From Firmicutes bacterium CAG:95 (GTDB lineage: Bacteria; Bacillota; Clostridia; Lachnospirales; Lachnospiraceae): a DNA stretch of 22,648 bases. Position numbers and translations under genes: made by a program. Below the pieces are notes generated by a model that worked only from the letters and a program-made list of their open reading frames with translations, was not told where the DNA came from and made no database searches. The stretch is from assembly GCA_000438155.1 (NCBI GenBank), contig FR902931.1, positions 1 through 22,648 on the forward strand. The letters are read 5' to 3'. This document shows, piece by piece, positions 1 to 8,133 of the stretch (position 1 is the stretch's first letter; every line of letters starts with the position of its first letter).

Positions 1-1517
1 AAGTCGATCTCTATCGTGTCATCCGGCTTCTGTTGGGACAAAAGAACAACTGTCTCCACATTCGCCGTCCACGGGAACTGATCCACGGCAACCGCCTTTT
101 CCACATGATAGCCGCTGGCAAGAAACGTCTCAAGGTCACGAATAAGGCTTGTCGGCTTACAGGAAATATATACAAGCCTTGGAATTCCATAGGCAATAAT
201 CTTCGTCAGCGCCTTCGGGTGAATTCCGTCACGCGGTGGGTCTAAAATAATCATATCCGGCTTTTCCGTAATGTCATCCAATACCTTCAAAACATCGCCT
301 GCAATGAATTCGCAATTATGTAAACCATTTAATTCCGCATTCTTCTTCGCAGCCTCCACAGCTTCCTCCACGATTTCAACTCCAATCACCTTCCTCGCAA
401 CCGGAGCCATAAGCTGTGCAATCGTCCCTGTTCCACTATATAAGTCAAAGACAATCTCTTTATCCTTATTATGTGTCAGATCACCAATATACTCGCGTGC
501 CGTTTCATAGAGTACCTCTGCCCCGAGAGAATTGGTCTGGAAAAAGGAAAACGTGGAAATCTTAAACTTCAGTCCCAGCAATTCCTCTTCGATGTATTCC
601 TGACCATAAAGCACTCTGGTTTCATCGCTCTGTACCACATCTGCCACAGAGTCGTTGATAATATGCAGGATTCCCGTCATGGTGCCATGCAGCTCCATAG
701 CAAGAAGGTTCTCTTTCCATTCCTCCACAAGCTGCTCATGATCCTTCTGTACATAAGCAGCAATCAATGAAGAATCCGGATTCTTCTGCTCTATACCATT
801 TTGATTTTCCAAAAGAGCTTCATAATGATATACATCCTCCCCCGGAACATTAGAAATTCCTTCCGAGGTCGTCACAAGTGCCACCAAAATCTGCCCCGTC
901 TTTTTTGCTTTACGAACGAGCAGATGACGCAGGAAGCCTTCATGGCGCAGGCGGTGGTAAAAGCTGCAGTCCTTGAAATGCTCCTGAGTCATGACAAGAA
1001 TTTTTCGATAATCTTCGTCTACAATCTGGCAGTCTGATACCGATACAATATCATAAAAGCTGCCTCTCTTATGCATACCCAGGCTTAACGGGCCATCCTT
1101 ATAGGCATCTCCAAAAGAAAACTCCATTTTGTTGCGGTATTCGTACTGCGCAGGGCTTCCTTTGATCCCCTGAAACTCCCAGGCTTCCTCCTGCCGGTCA
1201 AGGACACTGTCCAGAAGCTTTTTCACCTGGGCTTCCTTGATGGCAAGCTGCTCTTCATAGGGAAGCGAAATATAGGTGCAGCCACCGCACTCTCCGAAAT
1301 GAGGACAGGGACTTTCCATTTCCAATGGAGATTTCTGATCCACACTGAGTACTCTTCCTTCGGCTTTTTTATTACGGTTTTTCTGGACCATCAGTGTAAT
1401 CTTCTGACCGGGAAGGACATTCTTTACCGTGCAGATTCCCTCTGCTGTATTCACAATCCCCTTATTCGGGAAATCAACCCGCTCTACCACTCCTTTAATG
1501 ATCTGTCCCTTTTTCAT
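1..1517 (-). CDS. rlmD: 23S rRNA (uracil-C5)-methyltransferase, RlmD/RlmCD type (C-terminus cut by window)
   Basis: SAM-dependent methylation of uracil C5 in 23S rRNA, a cytosolic rRNA maturation step. The frame stays open from an ATG at 1517 to the window edge (505 codons). Residues about 1-60 look like a TRAM RNA-binding domain. Four cysteines suited to a [4Fe-4S] cluster are C71, C77, C80 (CPHFGECGGC) and C163, the same pattern as in E. coli RumA. SAM motif I is FDLYSGTGT (357-365), followed by LDPPRDG (425-431), the catalytic Cys in YISCKP (C453) and the general-base Glu in NVETV (E488). The frame continues past the usual family end with acidic residues, so a C-terminal extension, common in clostridial homologues, is cut off. 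An AGAGG precedes the ATG by nine bases. RlmD and dual-specificity RlmCD cannot be separated by eye. Family call is secure; the exact target uridine is inferred. Confidence 0.93.
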   Translation of the reverse strand, partial: MKKGQIIKGVVERVDFPNKGIVNTAEGICTVKNVLPGQKITLMVQKNRNKKAEGRVLSVDQKSPLEMESPCPHFGECGGCTYISLPYEEQLAIKEAQVKKLLDSVLDRQEEAWEFQGIKGSPAQYEYRNKMEFSFGDAYKDGPLSLGMHKRGSFYDIVSVSDCQIVDEDYRKILVMTQEHFKDCSFYHRLRHEGFLRHLLVRKAKKTGQILVALVTTSEGISNVPGEDVYHYEALLENQNGIEQKNPDSSLIAAYVQKDHEQLVEEWKENLLAMELHGTMTGILHIINDSVADVVQSDETRVLYGQEYIEEELLGLKFKISTFSFFQTNSLGAEVLYETAREYIGDLTHNKDKEIVFDLYSGTGTIAQLMAPVARKVIGVEIVEEAVEAAKKNAELNGLHNCEFIAGDVLKVLDDITEKPDMIILDPPRDGIHPKALTKIIAYGIPRLVYISCKPTSLIRDLETFLASGYHVEKAVAVDQFPWTANVETVVLLSQQKPDDTIEID

Positions 1518-1563
1518 ATCATGATTCCTCTCTTATTTATATACCCAATCTAATAAATACCTG

Positions 1564-1691
1564 AGTGCTCTACTCTACCTGCTGCACTAAATTCATGCTG
1601 CACCTTCGGCTTGCATTCTTTAAGTGCACAGGTATGGTTCGCTCTAACCTCAAGCTTCATCTTCGATTCGCTTTCACTAAGTGCTCTACTC
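1564..1691 (+). repeat. Dispersed intergenic repeat family A, copy 1
   Basis: Related to copy 2 at 12041-12174 over its full length, although the two lie 10.5 kb apart and both are outside genes. It begins and ends with the same 12 bases, AGTGCTCTACTC (1564-1575 and 1680-1691), and looks like two degenerate units of about 58 bp. Positions 1576-1634 form a stem-loop: ACCTG and GCACT on the left arm pair with AGTGC and CAGGT on the right. The same stems and the same spacing occur in copy 2, while the loop differs. It lies between the terminator of the acidic membrane protein gene and rlmD, so it probably falls in the leader or promoter region of rlmD. No coding frame or transposase is associated. 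Function unknown. Confidence 0.75.
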
Positions 1692-1720
1692 AAAAAAAGG
1701 GATGTGCACCGGCACATCCC
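1692..1720 (-). terminator. Rho-independent terminator of the acidic membrane protein gene
   Basis: A nine-pair perfect stem (GGGATGTGC / GCACATCCC, 1699-1707 and 1712-1720) with a four-base loop is followed, on the minus strand, by a run of seven T. It lies 31 bases past the stop codon of the gene ending at 1752. Confidence 0.9.
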
Positions 1721-1751
1721 GACATTAGATGATCACTTTAACTGATATCCT

Positions 1752-2123
1752 TTATTCTTCAGAAGCTGCAAGATCTTCCTTTTCGACATCATCCTTCCAG
1801 TCCTTCGCGGGCTGCTCTTCCTTGTCTTCCTTATCCTCGTCCTCATCATCGAAGAAGTCATCATCAAATTCATCATCGAAATCATCGTCAAAATCCTCGA
1901 GATAATCCGGCACGAGATAACGGTATACACCATAGCAGATTGCTGCTACCACAACGATCACTCCAACAACTGCAAAGATGCACAGAAGCACATTCTTGCC
2001 TTTTTTCTTTTCTTCTTCCTTATGTGCCAGAAAATCCTTTAAATCATTCAGGTCTCTGACATTCTTCAAATCCTTGATATCATACTGCTTCAGCATAGCT
2101 GCGATCTCTTCTATCTTGTTCAT
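1752..2123 (-). CDS. Small single-pass membrane protein with Asp/Glu-rich C-terminal tail
   Basis: I do not recognise a named family. The 123-residue product from the ATG at 2123 has a basic N-terminal part with Lys/Leu/Asp-rich helices (about 1-42), one strong transmembrane helix (about 43-68, rich in Val/Ile/Ala) and then a tail of almost continuous Asp, Glu and Phe (about 72-123) that ends with Lys-Glu pairs. A start 14 codons further upstream is possible, but the ATG at 2123 gives the more natural N-terminus (MNKIEEIAAML) and has a GGTGAGG just before it. It has its own promoter (2238-2266) and terminator (1692-1720), so it is probably monocistronic. The tail could bind divalent cations or basic partners, which is inference only. 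Orientation (tail outside) is suggested by the Lys-rich run before the helix. Confidence 0.8.
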   Translation of the reverse strand: MNKIEEIAAMLKQYDIKDLKNVRDLNDLKDFLAHKEEEKKKGKNVLLCIFAVVGVIVVVAAICYGVYRYLVPDYLEDFDDDFDDEFDDDFFDDEDEDKEDKEEQPAKDWKDDVEKEDLAASEE

Positions 2124-2237
2124 ATCCTCACCCTGTCCTTTCCTGCATTTCCATTGTTTCACCAATCCGGCAGATCATTACCCGTCTAGTCTTCCCAAAA
2201 TAAGAATTCCTATTCCGGTCTGCTCTTGTTATTAGAT

Positions 2238-2266
2238 AATATATCATCTCATCCGCATTTTAACAA
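2238..2266 (-). promoter_or_regulatory. Sigma-A-type promoter for the acidic membrane protein gene
   Basis: On the minus strand, TTGTTA (-35; 2261-2266) and TATATT (-10; 2238-2243) are separated by exactly 17 bases. This predicts a leader of about 105 nt before the ATG at 2123. No convincing terminator separates it from pcrA upstream, so read-through is also possible. Confidence 0.6.
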
Positions 2267-2385
2267 CAGTCATTTTCCAAAATTTGTACAAATAATCAGC
2301 CATGCAGAAATAATTGTACAAGATGACCGTGGGAGCTTGCTCACAAAGGGCATTTTGTATCATCATTTTCATACATCATAGCCAA

Positions 2386-4623
2386 TCAAATCTTCTCAAG
2401 CTTCGCAAAAGCCGCATACATGATCTTCTGTCCGGCGTCATCAAAATCAACCGTCACCTTATAGTCTCTCGGTCCCGGCTCCAGGTCTGTCACAAAGCCT
2501 TCTCCATACTTTACATGCCTGACGCGGTCCCCGATATCATAGTCCGGCTTACCGCCCTTTACCGCTTCGGATCCTTTGGAAATTCCCAATGCTCCAAACG
2601 ATCCTGTTCCGGCAGATGCAAGATACGGCTTTTTCGGAGCAGAAATGGTACGTGAGGATTTATCTGCCACAACCGGCTGATATCTGGGAGCAGGTGGCTT
2701 ACTGTCCATCAGCTCCGGCGGAATTTCTTTGACAAAGCGGCTGACCGCATTCATCTGTGTTTCACCACGCACCATACGCATTTTGGCATAACACAGCGTC
2801 AGATCGTCTTTCGCTCTGGTAATTCCCACATAGGCAAGACGACGTTCCTCTTCGATCTCTGCCGGATCATCAGAGGCAATCGTCATATAGCTTGGGAAAA
2901 TACCATCCTCCATGCCGGCAAGATACACATGCGAGAATTCCAGTCCCTTTGCACTGTGCAGTGTCATCAGCAGCACACGGTTATCGTCTTCGGATAGCCG
3001 GTCAATGTCGGCTACCAGCGCCACTTCCTCCAAAAATGCACTTAAGGAGGGCTCATCGTTGGCCTCTTCATATGCAACAATTTTATTAATCAATTCATCG
3101 ATATTATCAATCCGGCTCTGTGCTTCGATCTCATCATCGACATCCATTTCATTGATATAATTTGTCGTGTCCAGAATATCATGCATCAATTCCTTCAGAC
3201 TATAATAAGAAAGGCGGCTGCGGAATACCTGAATCATATTGACAAAGGGACGGATCTTCGCTTCCGCCTTACCAAGTCCCTGAATCTCATCCGCATGACA
3301 CAGTGCCTCGTAAAAACTGATTTCATGCATCTGTGCATAATCATCCACTTTAGCAATGGTCGCTGCACCGATTCCACGCTTTGGCACATTGATGATACGC
3401 TTTACAGCCAGATCATCCCGTGCGTTATCAACCGTCTTTAAATACGAAAGGAGATCCTTAATTTCTCTTCTGGCATAAAAGTTCGTTCCGCCAACCACAT
3501 CATAGGGGATGCCTTCCACAACAAAGCGCTCTTCCAGGAGACGAGCCTGTGCATTTGTCCGGAAAAGGACTGCACATTCTCCGGCTTCCACAATGCCGTC
3601 TTTGATCTTCCGGCTGATATCATCTGCAATAAATTCAGCTTCTTCATATGCATTGTCAAACTGGCGGTAATGAATCCGGTTTCCTGCTCCTTTGTCCGTC
3701 CAGAGCGTCTTGCTCTTACGCCCTACATTATTCCGGATGACCGCATTCGCAGCATCGAGTACATTCTGCGTGGAACGGTAATTCTGCTCCAGGCGGATCA
3801 CAACAGCCTCCGGATAATATTTTTCAAAATCCAGAATATTCCGGATATTGGCTCCACGGAATTTATAAATAGACTGATCATCGTCACCGACCACACAGAT
3901 GTTGCGCGATCCCTCTGCCAACAGACGGATCAACTGGAACTGTGCCGTATTCGTATCCTGATATTCATCCACCATGATGTACCGGAACCGCTTCTGATAA
4001 TATTCCAGTACATCCGGACACGCCTTGAACAGCTCCACTGCATTCATAATGAGATCATCAAAATCCATCGCATTGTTCTTCTTAAGGATATTCTGATACT
4101 CCCGGTAAGCAGCTGCCACCTTCTGCTTACGGAAATCCCCCATGGCCTGCGTTTCATATTCCTGTACACCCACAAGCTCGTTTTTCGCGGAAGAAATGGC
4201 AGACAGAATCGTCCTTTCCTTCATCTGCTTCGTATCAATCTGTAAATGCTTGCAGACATCCTTCATCACCGATTTCTGATCATCCGTATCATAAATAGTG
4301 AAATTATTATCATATCCCAGACGGTCTGCGAAACGGCGTAGAATCCGCACACAGGTCGAATGAAAGGTGGTCACCCAGATGCTTTCTGCACCCATTCCTA
4401 CGAGCCGTTCCACTCGTTCCTTCATCTCACCGGCCGCCTTATTGGTAAACGTAATCGCCATGATCTGATAGGAATTCACTCCCAGCTCATCAATCAGATA
4501 GGCAATGCGGTGCGTCAGTACCCGCGTTTTCCCGGAGCCTGCTCCTGCAAGTAAAAGTACGGGACCCTCTGTAGTAAACACGCCCTTTTTCTGTTCTTCA
4601 TTTAAGCTATCATAAATGCTCAT
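2386..4623 (-). CDS. pcrA: ATP-dependent DNA helicase PcrA (UvrD/Rep family)
   Basis: 3'-5' superfamily 1A helicase for nucleotide excision repair, removal of RecA filaments and resolving replication-transcription conflicts. The 745-residue length is typical. Visible motifs are a Q-motif glutamine (Q11), Walker A AGAGSGKTR (26-34), motif Ia ITFTNKAAGEM, Walker B VDEYQDTN, motif III DDDQSIYKFRGA, motif IV LEQNYRST, motif V LMTLHSAKGLEF and motif VI RRLAYVGITRA. The C-terminus carries the small RNA-polymerase-binding Tudor-like domain (DRVRHVKYGEGFV). The ATG lies only five bases after the stop of the zinc-ribbon membrane protein gene at 4629, and its ribosome binding site (GAGGTATAGG) overlaps the end of that gene, which suggests translational coupling. 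No separate promoter is evident, so it is probably the last gene of the SPFH operon. Confidence 0.97.
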   Translation of the reverse strand: MSIYDSLNEEQKKGVFTTEGPVLLLAGAGSGKTRVLTHRIAYLIDELGVNSYQIMAITFTNKAAGEMKERVERLVGMGAESIWVTTFHSTCVRILRRFADRLGYDNNFTIYDTDDQKSVMKDVCKHLQIDTKQMKERTILSAISSAKNELVGVQEYETQAMGDFRKQKVAAAYREYQNILKKNNAMDFDDLIMNAVELFKACPDVLEYYQKRFRYIMVDEYQDTNTAQFQLIRLLAEGSRNICVVGDDDQSIYKFRGANIRNILDFEKYYPEAVVIRLEQNYRSTQNVLDAANAVIRNNVGRKSKTLWTDKGAGNRIHYRQFDNAYEEAEFIADDISRKIKDGIVEAGECAVLFRTNAQARLLEERFVVEGIPYDVVGGTNFYARREIKDLLSYLKTVDNARDDLAVKRIINVPKRGIGAATIAKVDDYAQMHEISFYEALCHADEIQGLGKAEAKIRPFVNMIQVFRSRLSYYSLKELMHDILDTTNYINEMDVDDEIEAQSRIDNIDELINKIVAYEEANDEPSLSAFLEEVALVADIDRLSEDDNRVLLMTLHSAKGLEFSHVYLAGMEDGIFPSYMTIASDDPAEIEEERRLAYVGITRAKDDLTLCYAKMRMVRGETQMNAVSRFVKEIPPELMDSKPPAPRYQPVVADKSSRTISAPKKPYLASAGTGSFGALGISKGSEAVKGGKPDYDIGDRVRHVKYGEGFVTDLEPGPRDYKVTVDFDDAGQKIMYAAFAKLEKI

Positions 4624-4628
4624 TCGAC

Positions 4629-5393
4629 CTATACCTCTTCAATGTTACTGAATGTCCATGCATAAATGTTCAATTCCACAATCGGAGTTCCGCAATACTC
4701 GCACACCTTGCTTCCCAGCGTGGAAATGGGAGCTCCGCAGTTCGGACAGTTTAATCCCAGGGAAAGATCGGTTTCCTTTTCGACCAGCTCCCGATCCTGT
4801 ATATAAATCACATCCACGTTATATTTCGTCTGTGTATAAAGCTGTGCATTTCCTGCAAGAAGCTTCCCGCTTCTGTCTGTCTTGGTATAAAAGCTCTGTA
4901 AAGAGCTCTGGAACGTCACAATACAGCGTCCGTTCCGTTTTCTGTAATTTGCAAGTTCTGTGCGGTGGATTTTGATGTCTCTATAAGTTTCCCGTACTTC
5001 TTCCTCACGAAGCATGGCAAGCTTCATAGAGAGATGATCTCTCAATTCCTGTCCTCCCTCTTTTAAAAATGATGGATTCATAGAACTGATGGCTAACAGA
5101 TAAGAAGTCAGGGCATTTTCTGCCCTGACTTTCATTTCATCATATTGAAATTCAGGAAAATCCTTCTTGATCTTGGGAAGGTAAAGACTGGTCATTCCTG
5201 CAACAGACTTCGGCGTCGTGGAATTCTCAACTTCCATCTGCCGGAAGCCTTCTAAAATATTCTCTGTTCCAAATGCCTGTCGTGAAATCGACCGTATCTT
5301 CCTGTAGATTTTCATTCCGGCAACTGCTGCCGCAATAAAAATCCCTAAAAAGACAACCGCACTAAATGTAAGACCTAACACATTTAATGACAT
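4629..5393 (-). CDS. Membrane protein with C-terminal zinc ribbon (YdjH-like; possible Tim44-like core)
   Basis: 254 residues. The N-terminus has one transmembrane helix (about 5-27) followed by basic residues, so most of the protein is cytosolic. The central part (about 60-205) alternates helices and strands and could be a Tim44/NTF2-like fold, which I cannot establish by eye. The C-terminus has a Cys4 zinc ribbon, CPNCG (C216, C219) and CEYCG (C231, C234), followed by an aromatic/acidic tail. AAAGGAGC lies eight bases before the ATG. It sits between the double-zinc-ribbon gene (66-bp gap) and pcrA (5-bp gap). In Bacillus subtilis, YdjH lies beside YdjG, YdjI and PspA and takes part in membrane-stress organisation. 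The resemblance in layout and architecture supports a similar role here, but the sequence match is not tested. Confidence 0.8.
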   Translation of the reverse strand: MSLNVLGLTFSAVVFLGIFIAAAVAGMKIYRKIRSISRQAFGTENILEGFRQMEVENSTTPKSVAGMTSLYLPKIKKDFPEFQYDEMKVRAENALTSYLLAISSMNPSFLKEGGQELRDHLSMKLAMLREEEVRETYRDIKIHRTELANYRKRNGRCIVTFQSSLQSFYTKTDRSGKLLAGNAQLYTQTKYNVDVIYIQDRELVEKETDLSLGLNCPNCGAPISTLGSKVCEYCGTPIVELNIYAWTFSNIEEV

Positions 5394-5459
5394 TTTCTAA
5401 GCTCCTTTATATGCATTTACCTGTCAGAAATCTAATGACTCCGGAGCATTCCGGCACGC

Positions 5460-6560
5460 TTAATTCATCAGATAGTAAATGAGGGCAATGGCTGCAATAC
5501 ATCCAAGAACAGTAATGATCACCTTCGGAATAGAGATCGGTGTCTTACCGGATACCTTACCGGTCTGACCGTTCACCATGAAGTTGTATATCTTATCCTT
5601 GTATTTATAGCTGGAAAGCCATACCGGAAGCAGCAGGTATTTGTAGGTCAGGTTACTGAATGTGCTGTTTATCTGAATGTTACGTGTATCATCTGCATCA
5701 TGCTCATCACGGATCTTATCGTCGATGGACCGTCTGAGCTTACTATCAATGCTCTTCTTTGCAATTTCCCAGCCTTCCTTAAACCCGATGGCATAACGCT
5801 CTGCTGCAAAGCCGGCCACATATTCCGGCTTATATGCCTTGTTTTCTGCCGTGTTAAAGGGTTCAATTCCGGCAAGCATGGAGCGGTTCTGGTTCGTAGT
5901 CGCACACACCAGCTCATCATCAAAGAACTCCTTGTGATGACCGGAGCACCGGTACCAGTCCGTTACTGTCTTTTCTTCTCCGTTTTCCTTTACGGTTCTT
6001 TCTATTCCGTACTCTGCACGATAGGTAGAATCCGTCTGTGCATCAAATGTCCAGTAGGGAAGATAAATCCCTTTAAAATGCTTGGCCTTCGCACTTTCCT
6101 TGGCAAGCTTCGGACAAAAGAACTTCTTTTTGATCCACTTTTGAAACAGGTCAGCAGCCTGCTTATCAGAGTATTGAAAGGGAACCACACCTCCGGGTGC
6201 TATCGTATTCTGGTCTGCAGCTTCCATGACCTGATTGGAGCCACAGAACGGACATACCGCTGAAATCTCCAATGCATCATAAACAGACTCAGCACCGCAG
6301 GCCTTGCAGATTACGGTTTTCTTCTCCACACCCCAGTTGCAGTTTTCTGTGTTTTCCGCAGTATCAAAGGATAACTCAGCCGCTTCCTTCGGCTCGTCCG
6401 TCTTTGCTGCGATTTCCTGTGTATGTCCACAGTACGGACAAAGAAGACCTCCTGTTTTGGGGTCAAAATCCATGACCCCGCCACAGTTTGGACATTTTTT
6501 ATCCGTTTCTTCCATCGTTGATACCGTTCTGGCATCTAAATTCGTATCAAATTCACTCAT
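5460..6560 (-). CDS. Tail-anchored double zinc-ribbon protein (YdjG-like, TFIIB-type zinc ribbon)
   Basis: 366 residues from the ATG at 6560. An in-frame TTG further upstream was rejected because GAGGTGG lies six bases before this ATG. Two Cys4 ribbons are visible: CPNCGG/CPYCGH (about C23-C44) and CKACGA/CPFCGS (about C85-C106). A soluble middle region follows with YLPYWTFDA and a repeated aromatic character (about 160-330), then one C-terminal transmembrane helix (about 343-364) ending in YYLMN. The predicted arrangement is a cytosolic body anchored by its tail. It follows the SPFH gene after 35 bp and precedes the YdjH-like gene. Proteins with this layout are often annotated as TFIIB-type zinc ribbon or primosomal-protein-like; neither name is a demonstrated function. 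A scaffold role with the SPFH protein is inferred from the operon. Confidence 0.82.
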   Translation of the reverse strand: MSEFDTNLDARTVSTMEETDKKCPNCGGVMDFDPKTGGLLCPYCGHTQEIAAKTDEPKEAAELSFDTAENTENCNWGVEKKTVICKACGAESVYDALEISAVCPFCGSNQVMEAADQNTIAPGGVVPFQYSDKQAADLFQKWIKKKFFCPKLAKESAKAKHFKGIYLPYWTFDAQTDSTYRAEYGIERTVKENGEEKTVTDWYRCSGHHKEFFDDELVCATTNQNRSMLAGIEPFNTAENKAYKPEYVAGFAAERYAIGFKEGWEIAKKSIDSKLRRSIDDKIRDEHDADDTRNIQINSTFSNLTYKYLLLPVWLSSYKYKDKIYNFMVNGQTGKVSGKTPISIPKVIITVLGCIAAIALIYYLMN

Positions 6561-6595
6561 GCTCCACCTCTGCTTCAACAACAAAGCCAACTGTC

Positions 6596-7966
6596 TTATT
6601 GCACGTCATTATCATCAAACGGATCTCCGCACTCCGGACAGAACTTCGGAGGATTCTTCGGATCTTCCGGCTCCCATCCGCACTTGTCACACTTATAAAG
6701 CGGTTCTCCTGCCGGCTTCTTGGCTCCGCATTCCGAACAGAATTTGCCCTTGTTGACTGCGCCGCAGGAACATACCCATCCATCTGCTGCAACAGGCTTT
6801 GGTGATCCGCACTCTGCACAGAACTTACCGGTGTTACCTGTCTTTCCACAGGAACAGGTCCATGTATCTGCTGCGGGAGCAGGAGCGGCTGCGGCAGGTG
6901 CTGCGTTCTGTGCTGCTGCCTGCGGTGCGGCATTCTGTACCGGTGCCTGCTGGGATCCACCCATTGCAAACAATCCCTGTGCATTCATACCTCCTGCCAT
7001 ATTGGCCATATTCATACCGGCAAATGCCATCATCGGTCCGGTGGATGTATTAGAGGCTGCTGCCTTCATTGCCTCTGCCTGTGCACCAACAAGCGTTGCT
7101 GCTGCCATATTCGGGTTACGCAATACCGCACTCTTCTGAAGCTCTTTAATCATTGCTTCATCTTCTTCAGAGGCCTTCATGGTATTAATACCAAAGGAAA
7201 CAATTTCAATACCGCGAAGCTGTGCCCACTTTTCAGAAAGGACCTCATTCAATGCGTCTGCAAGCTCCATGGTATGTGCCGGTACGGCACTGTAACGGAT
7301 TCCCATAGCGGAAATCTTCGCAAATGCCGGCTGTAAAGCAGTCATCAGCTCGGTCTTTAACTGACTGTCAATCTCACTTCTCTCATAATCACTTACGACA
7401 TTACCACACACATTGGTATAGAAAAGAATCGGGTCGGTAATATGATAAGAATATTCACCATTGCAGCGGATGGAAATATCAATATCCAGTCCGATGTTCT
7501 GATCTACAACACGGAACGGTACCGGATTGGCTGTTCCGTATTTATTCCCCATAATCTCCTTTGTATTAAAGAAATAAACTCTCTGATCCTTGGCTGTTTC
7601 ACCGCCAAATGCAATACGTCTTCCTATGGTTGAGAAGGTTTTCTTAATGTTCTCTCCCAGGTTTCCACAGAAAATACTCGGTTCGGAAGAAGTATCATAC
7701 CTGAATTCTCCTGCTTCTGCACAAAGCTCAACAACCTTGCCCTGATCTACGATAATCATACACTGTCCTTCGTTGACAGCGATGACTGATCCGTTTGATA
7801 TAATGTTATCTTCACCCTTGTTATTGCCTGCGCCACGGCCTTTCTGACGCTTATGTCCCTTGGTCACCAACACATCAGCGTCTAAAGAATCACAGTAGAA
7901 GTACTCCTCCCACTGATCTGCAACCACACCACCAACAGCGCTTGTTACTGCTTTAATTAATCCCAT
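6596..7966 (-). CDS. SPFH/Band-7 protein with three C-terminal zinc ribbons (YdjI-like)
   Basis: 456 residues. The body (about 20-290) is of the SPFH type often labelled virion-core-like (YdjI family): it opens with MGLIKAVTSAVGG, has no clear transmembrane helix and probably associates with the membrane through its N-terminal region and oligomerisation. A Met/Ala/Gly/Asn-rich linker (about 290-366) leads to three tandem Cys4 modules. The first two are CxC types (C371/C373/C383/C386 and C399/C401/C410/C413); the third is CxxC/CxxC (C426/C429/C443/C446). The tail ends in acidic residues. GGAGG lies seven bases before the ATG, and a near-consensus promoter (8007-8035) lies upstream, making this the first gene of the operon. 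Flotillin-like scaffolding at the membrane is family knowledge; the client is unknown. No pspA is adjacent. Confidence 0.87.
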   Translation of the reverse strand: MGLIKAVTSAVGGVVADQWEEYFYCDSLDADVLVTKGHKRQKGRGAGNNKGEDNIISNGSVIAVNEGQCMIIVDQGKVVELCAEAGEFRYDTSSEPSIFCGNLGENIKKTFSTIGRRIAFGGETAKDQRVYFFNTKEIMGNKYGTANPVPFRVVDQNIGLDIDISIRCNGEYSYHITDPILFYTNVCGNVVSDYERSEIDSQLKTELMTALQPAFAKISAMGIRYSAVPAHTMELADALNEVLSEKWAQLRGIEIVSFGINTMKASEEDEAMIKELQKSAVLRNPNMAAATLVGAQAEAMKAAASNTSTGPMMAFAGMNMANMAGGMNAQGLFAMGGSQQAPVQNAAPQAAAQNAAPAAAAPAPAADTWTCSCGKTGNTGKFCAECGSPKPVAADGWVCSCGAVNKGKFCSECGAKKPAGEPLYKCDKCGWEPEDPKNPPKFCPECGDPFDDNDVQ

Positions 7967-8006
7967 TCTTTTCCCTCCGTTTTCTGGGTCAACTCCCTTT
8001 TTTATT

Positions 8007-8035
8007 ATTATACATATTTTGTCGACTACTGTCTA
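8007..8035 (-). promoter_or_regulatory. Strong sigma-A-type promoter of the SPFH/zinc-ribbon/pcrA operon
   Basis: On the minus strand, TAGACA (8030-8035) and a perfect TATAAT (8007-8012) are separated by 17 bases, about 40 bases before the SPFH start. This looks like a housekeeping promoter rather than an envelope-stress ECF sigma promoter. Confidence 0.75.
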
Positions 8036-8133
8036 CCGCTTTTCCCCTCATCCATGTCACCCTTTCTTCCCAATGACATACCATAAATTATCAACCAAAA
8101 TGCCCTCTTGCGGGTATCCTTTCTGGAGGTTAT

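Noticed and set aside
1564..1691. Family A repeat as an insertion sequence
   Set aside because: It is about 130 bp, has no transposase frame and no terminal inverted repeats; its ends are direct repeats.
2310..2370. Terminator between pcrA and the acidic membrane protein gene
   Set aside because: There is an imperfect GTGGGAGC/GCTCAC hairpin but no T run in the direction of transcription.
3670..4245. 191-codon open frame on the plus strand opposite pcrA
   Set aside because: It is antisense to the conserved helicase motifs, lacks a ribosome binding site, and the product resembles no protein family.
5700..6263. 187-codon frame on the plus strand opposite the double-zinc-ribbon gene
   Set aside because: Antisense to conserved Cys motifs, no binding site and no recognisable domain.
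7981..8133. Possible thiamin or other riboswitch before the SsuA/NMT1-like lipoprotein gene
   Set aside because: None of the conserved THI-box segments is present; the region instead holds the divergent SPFH promoter.
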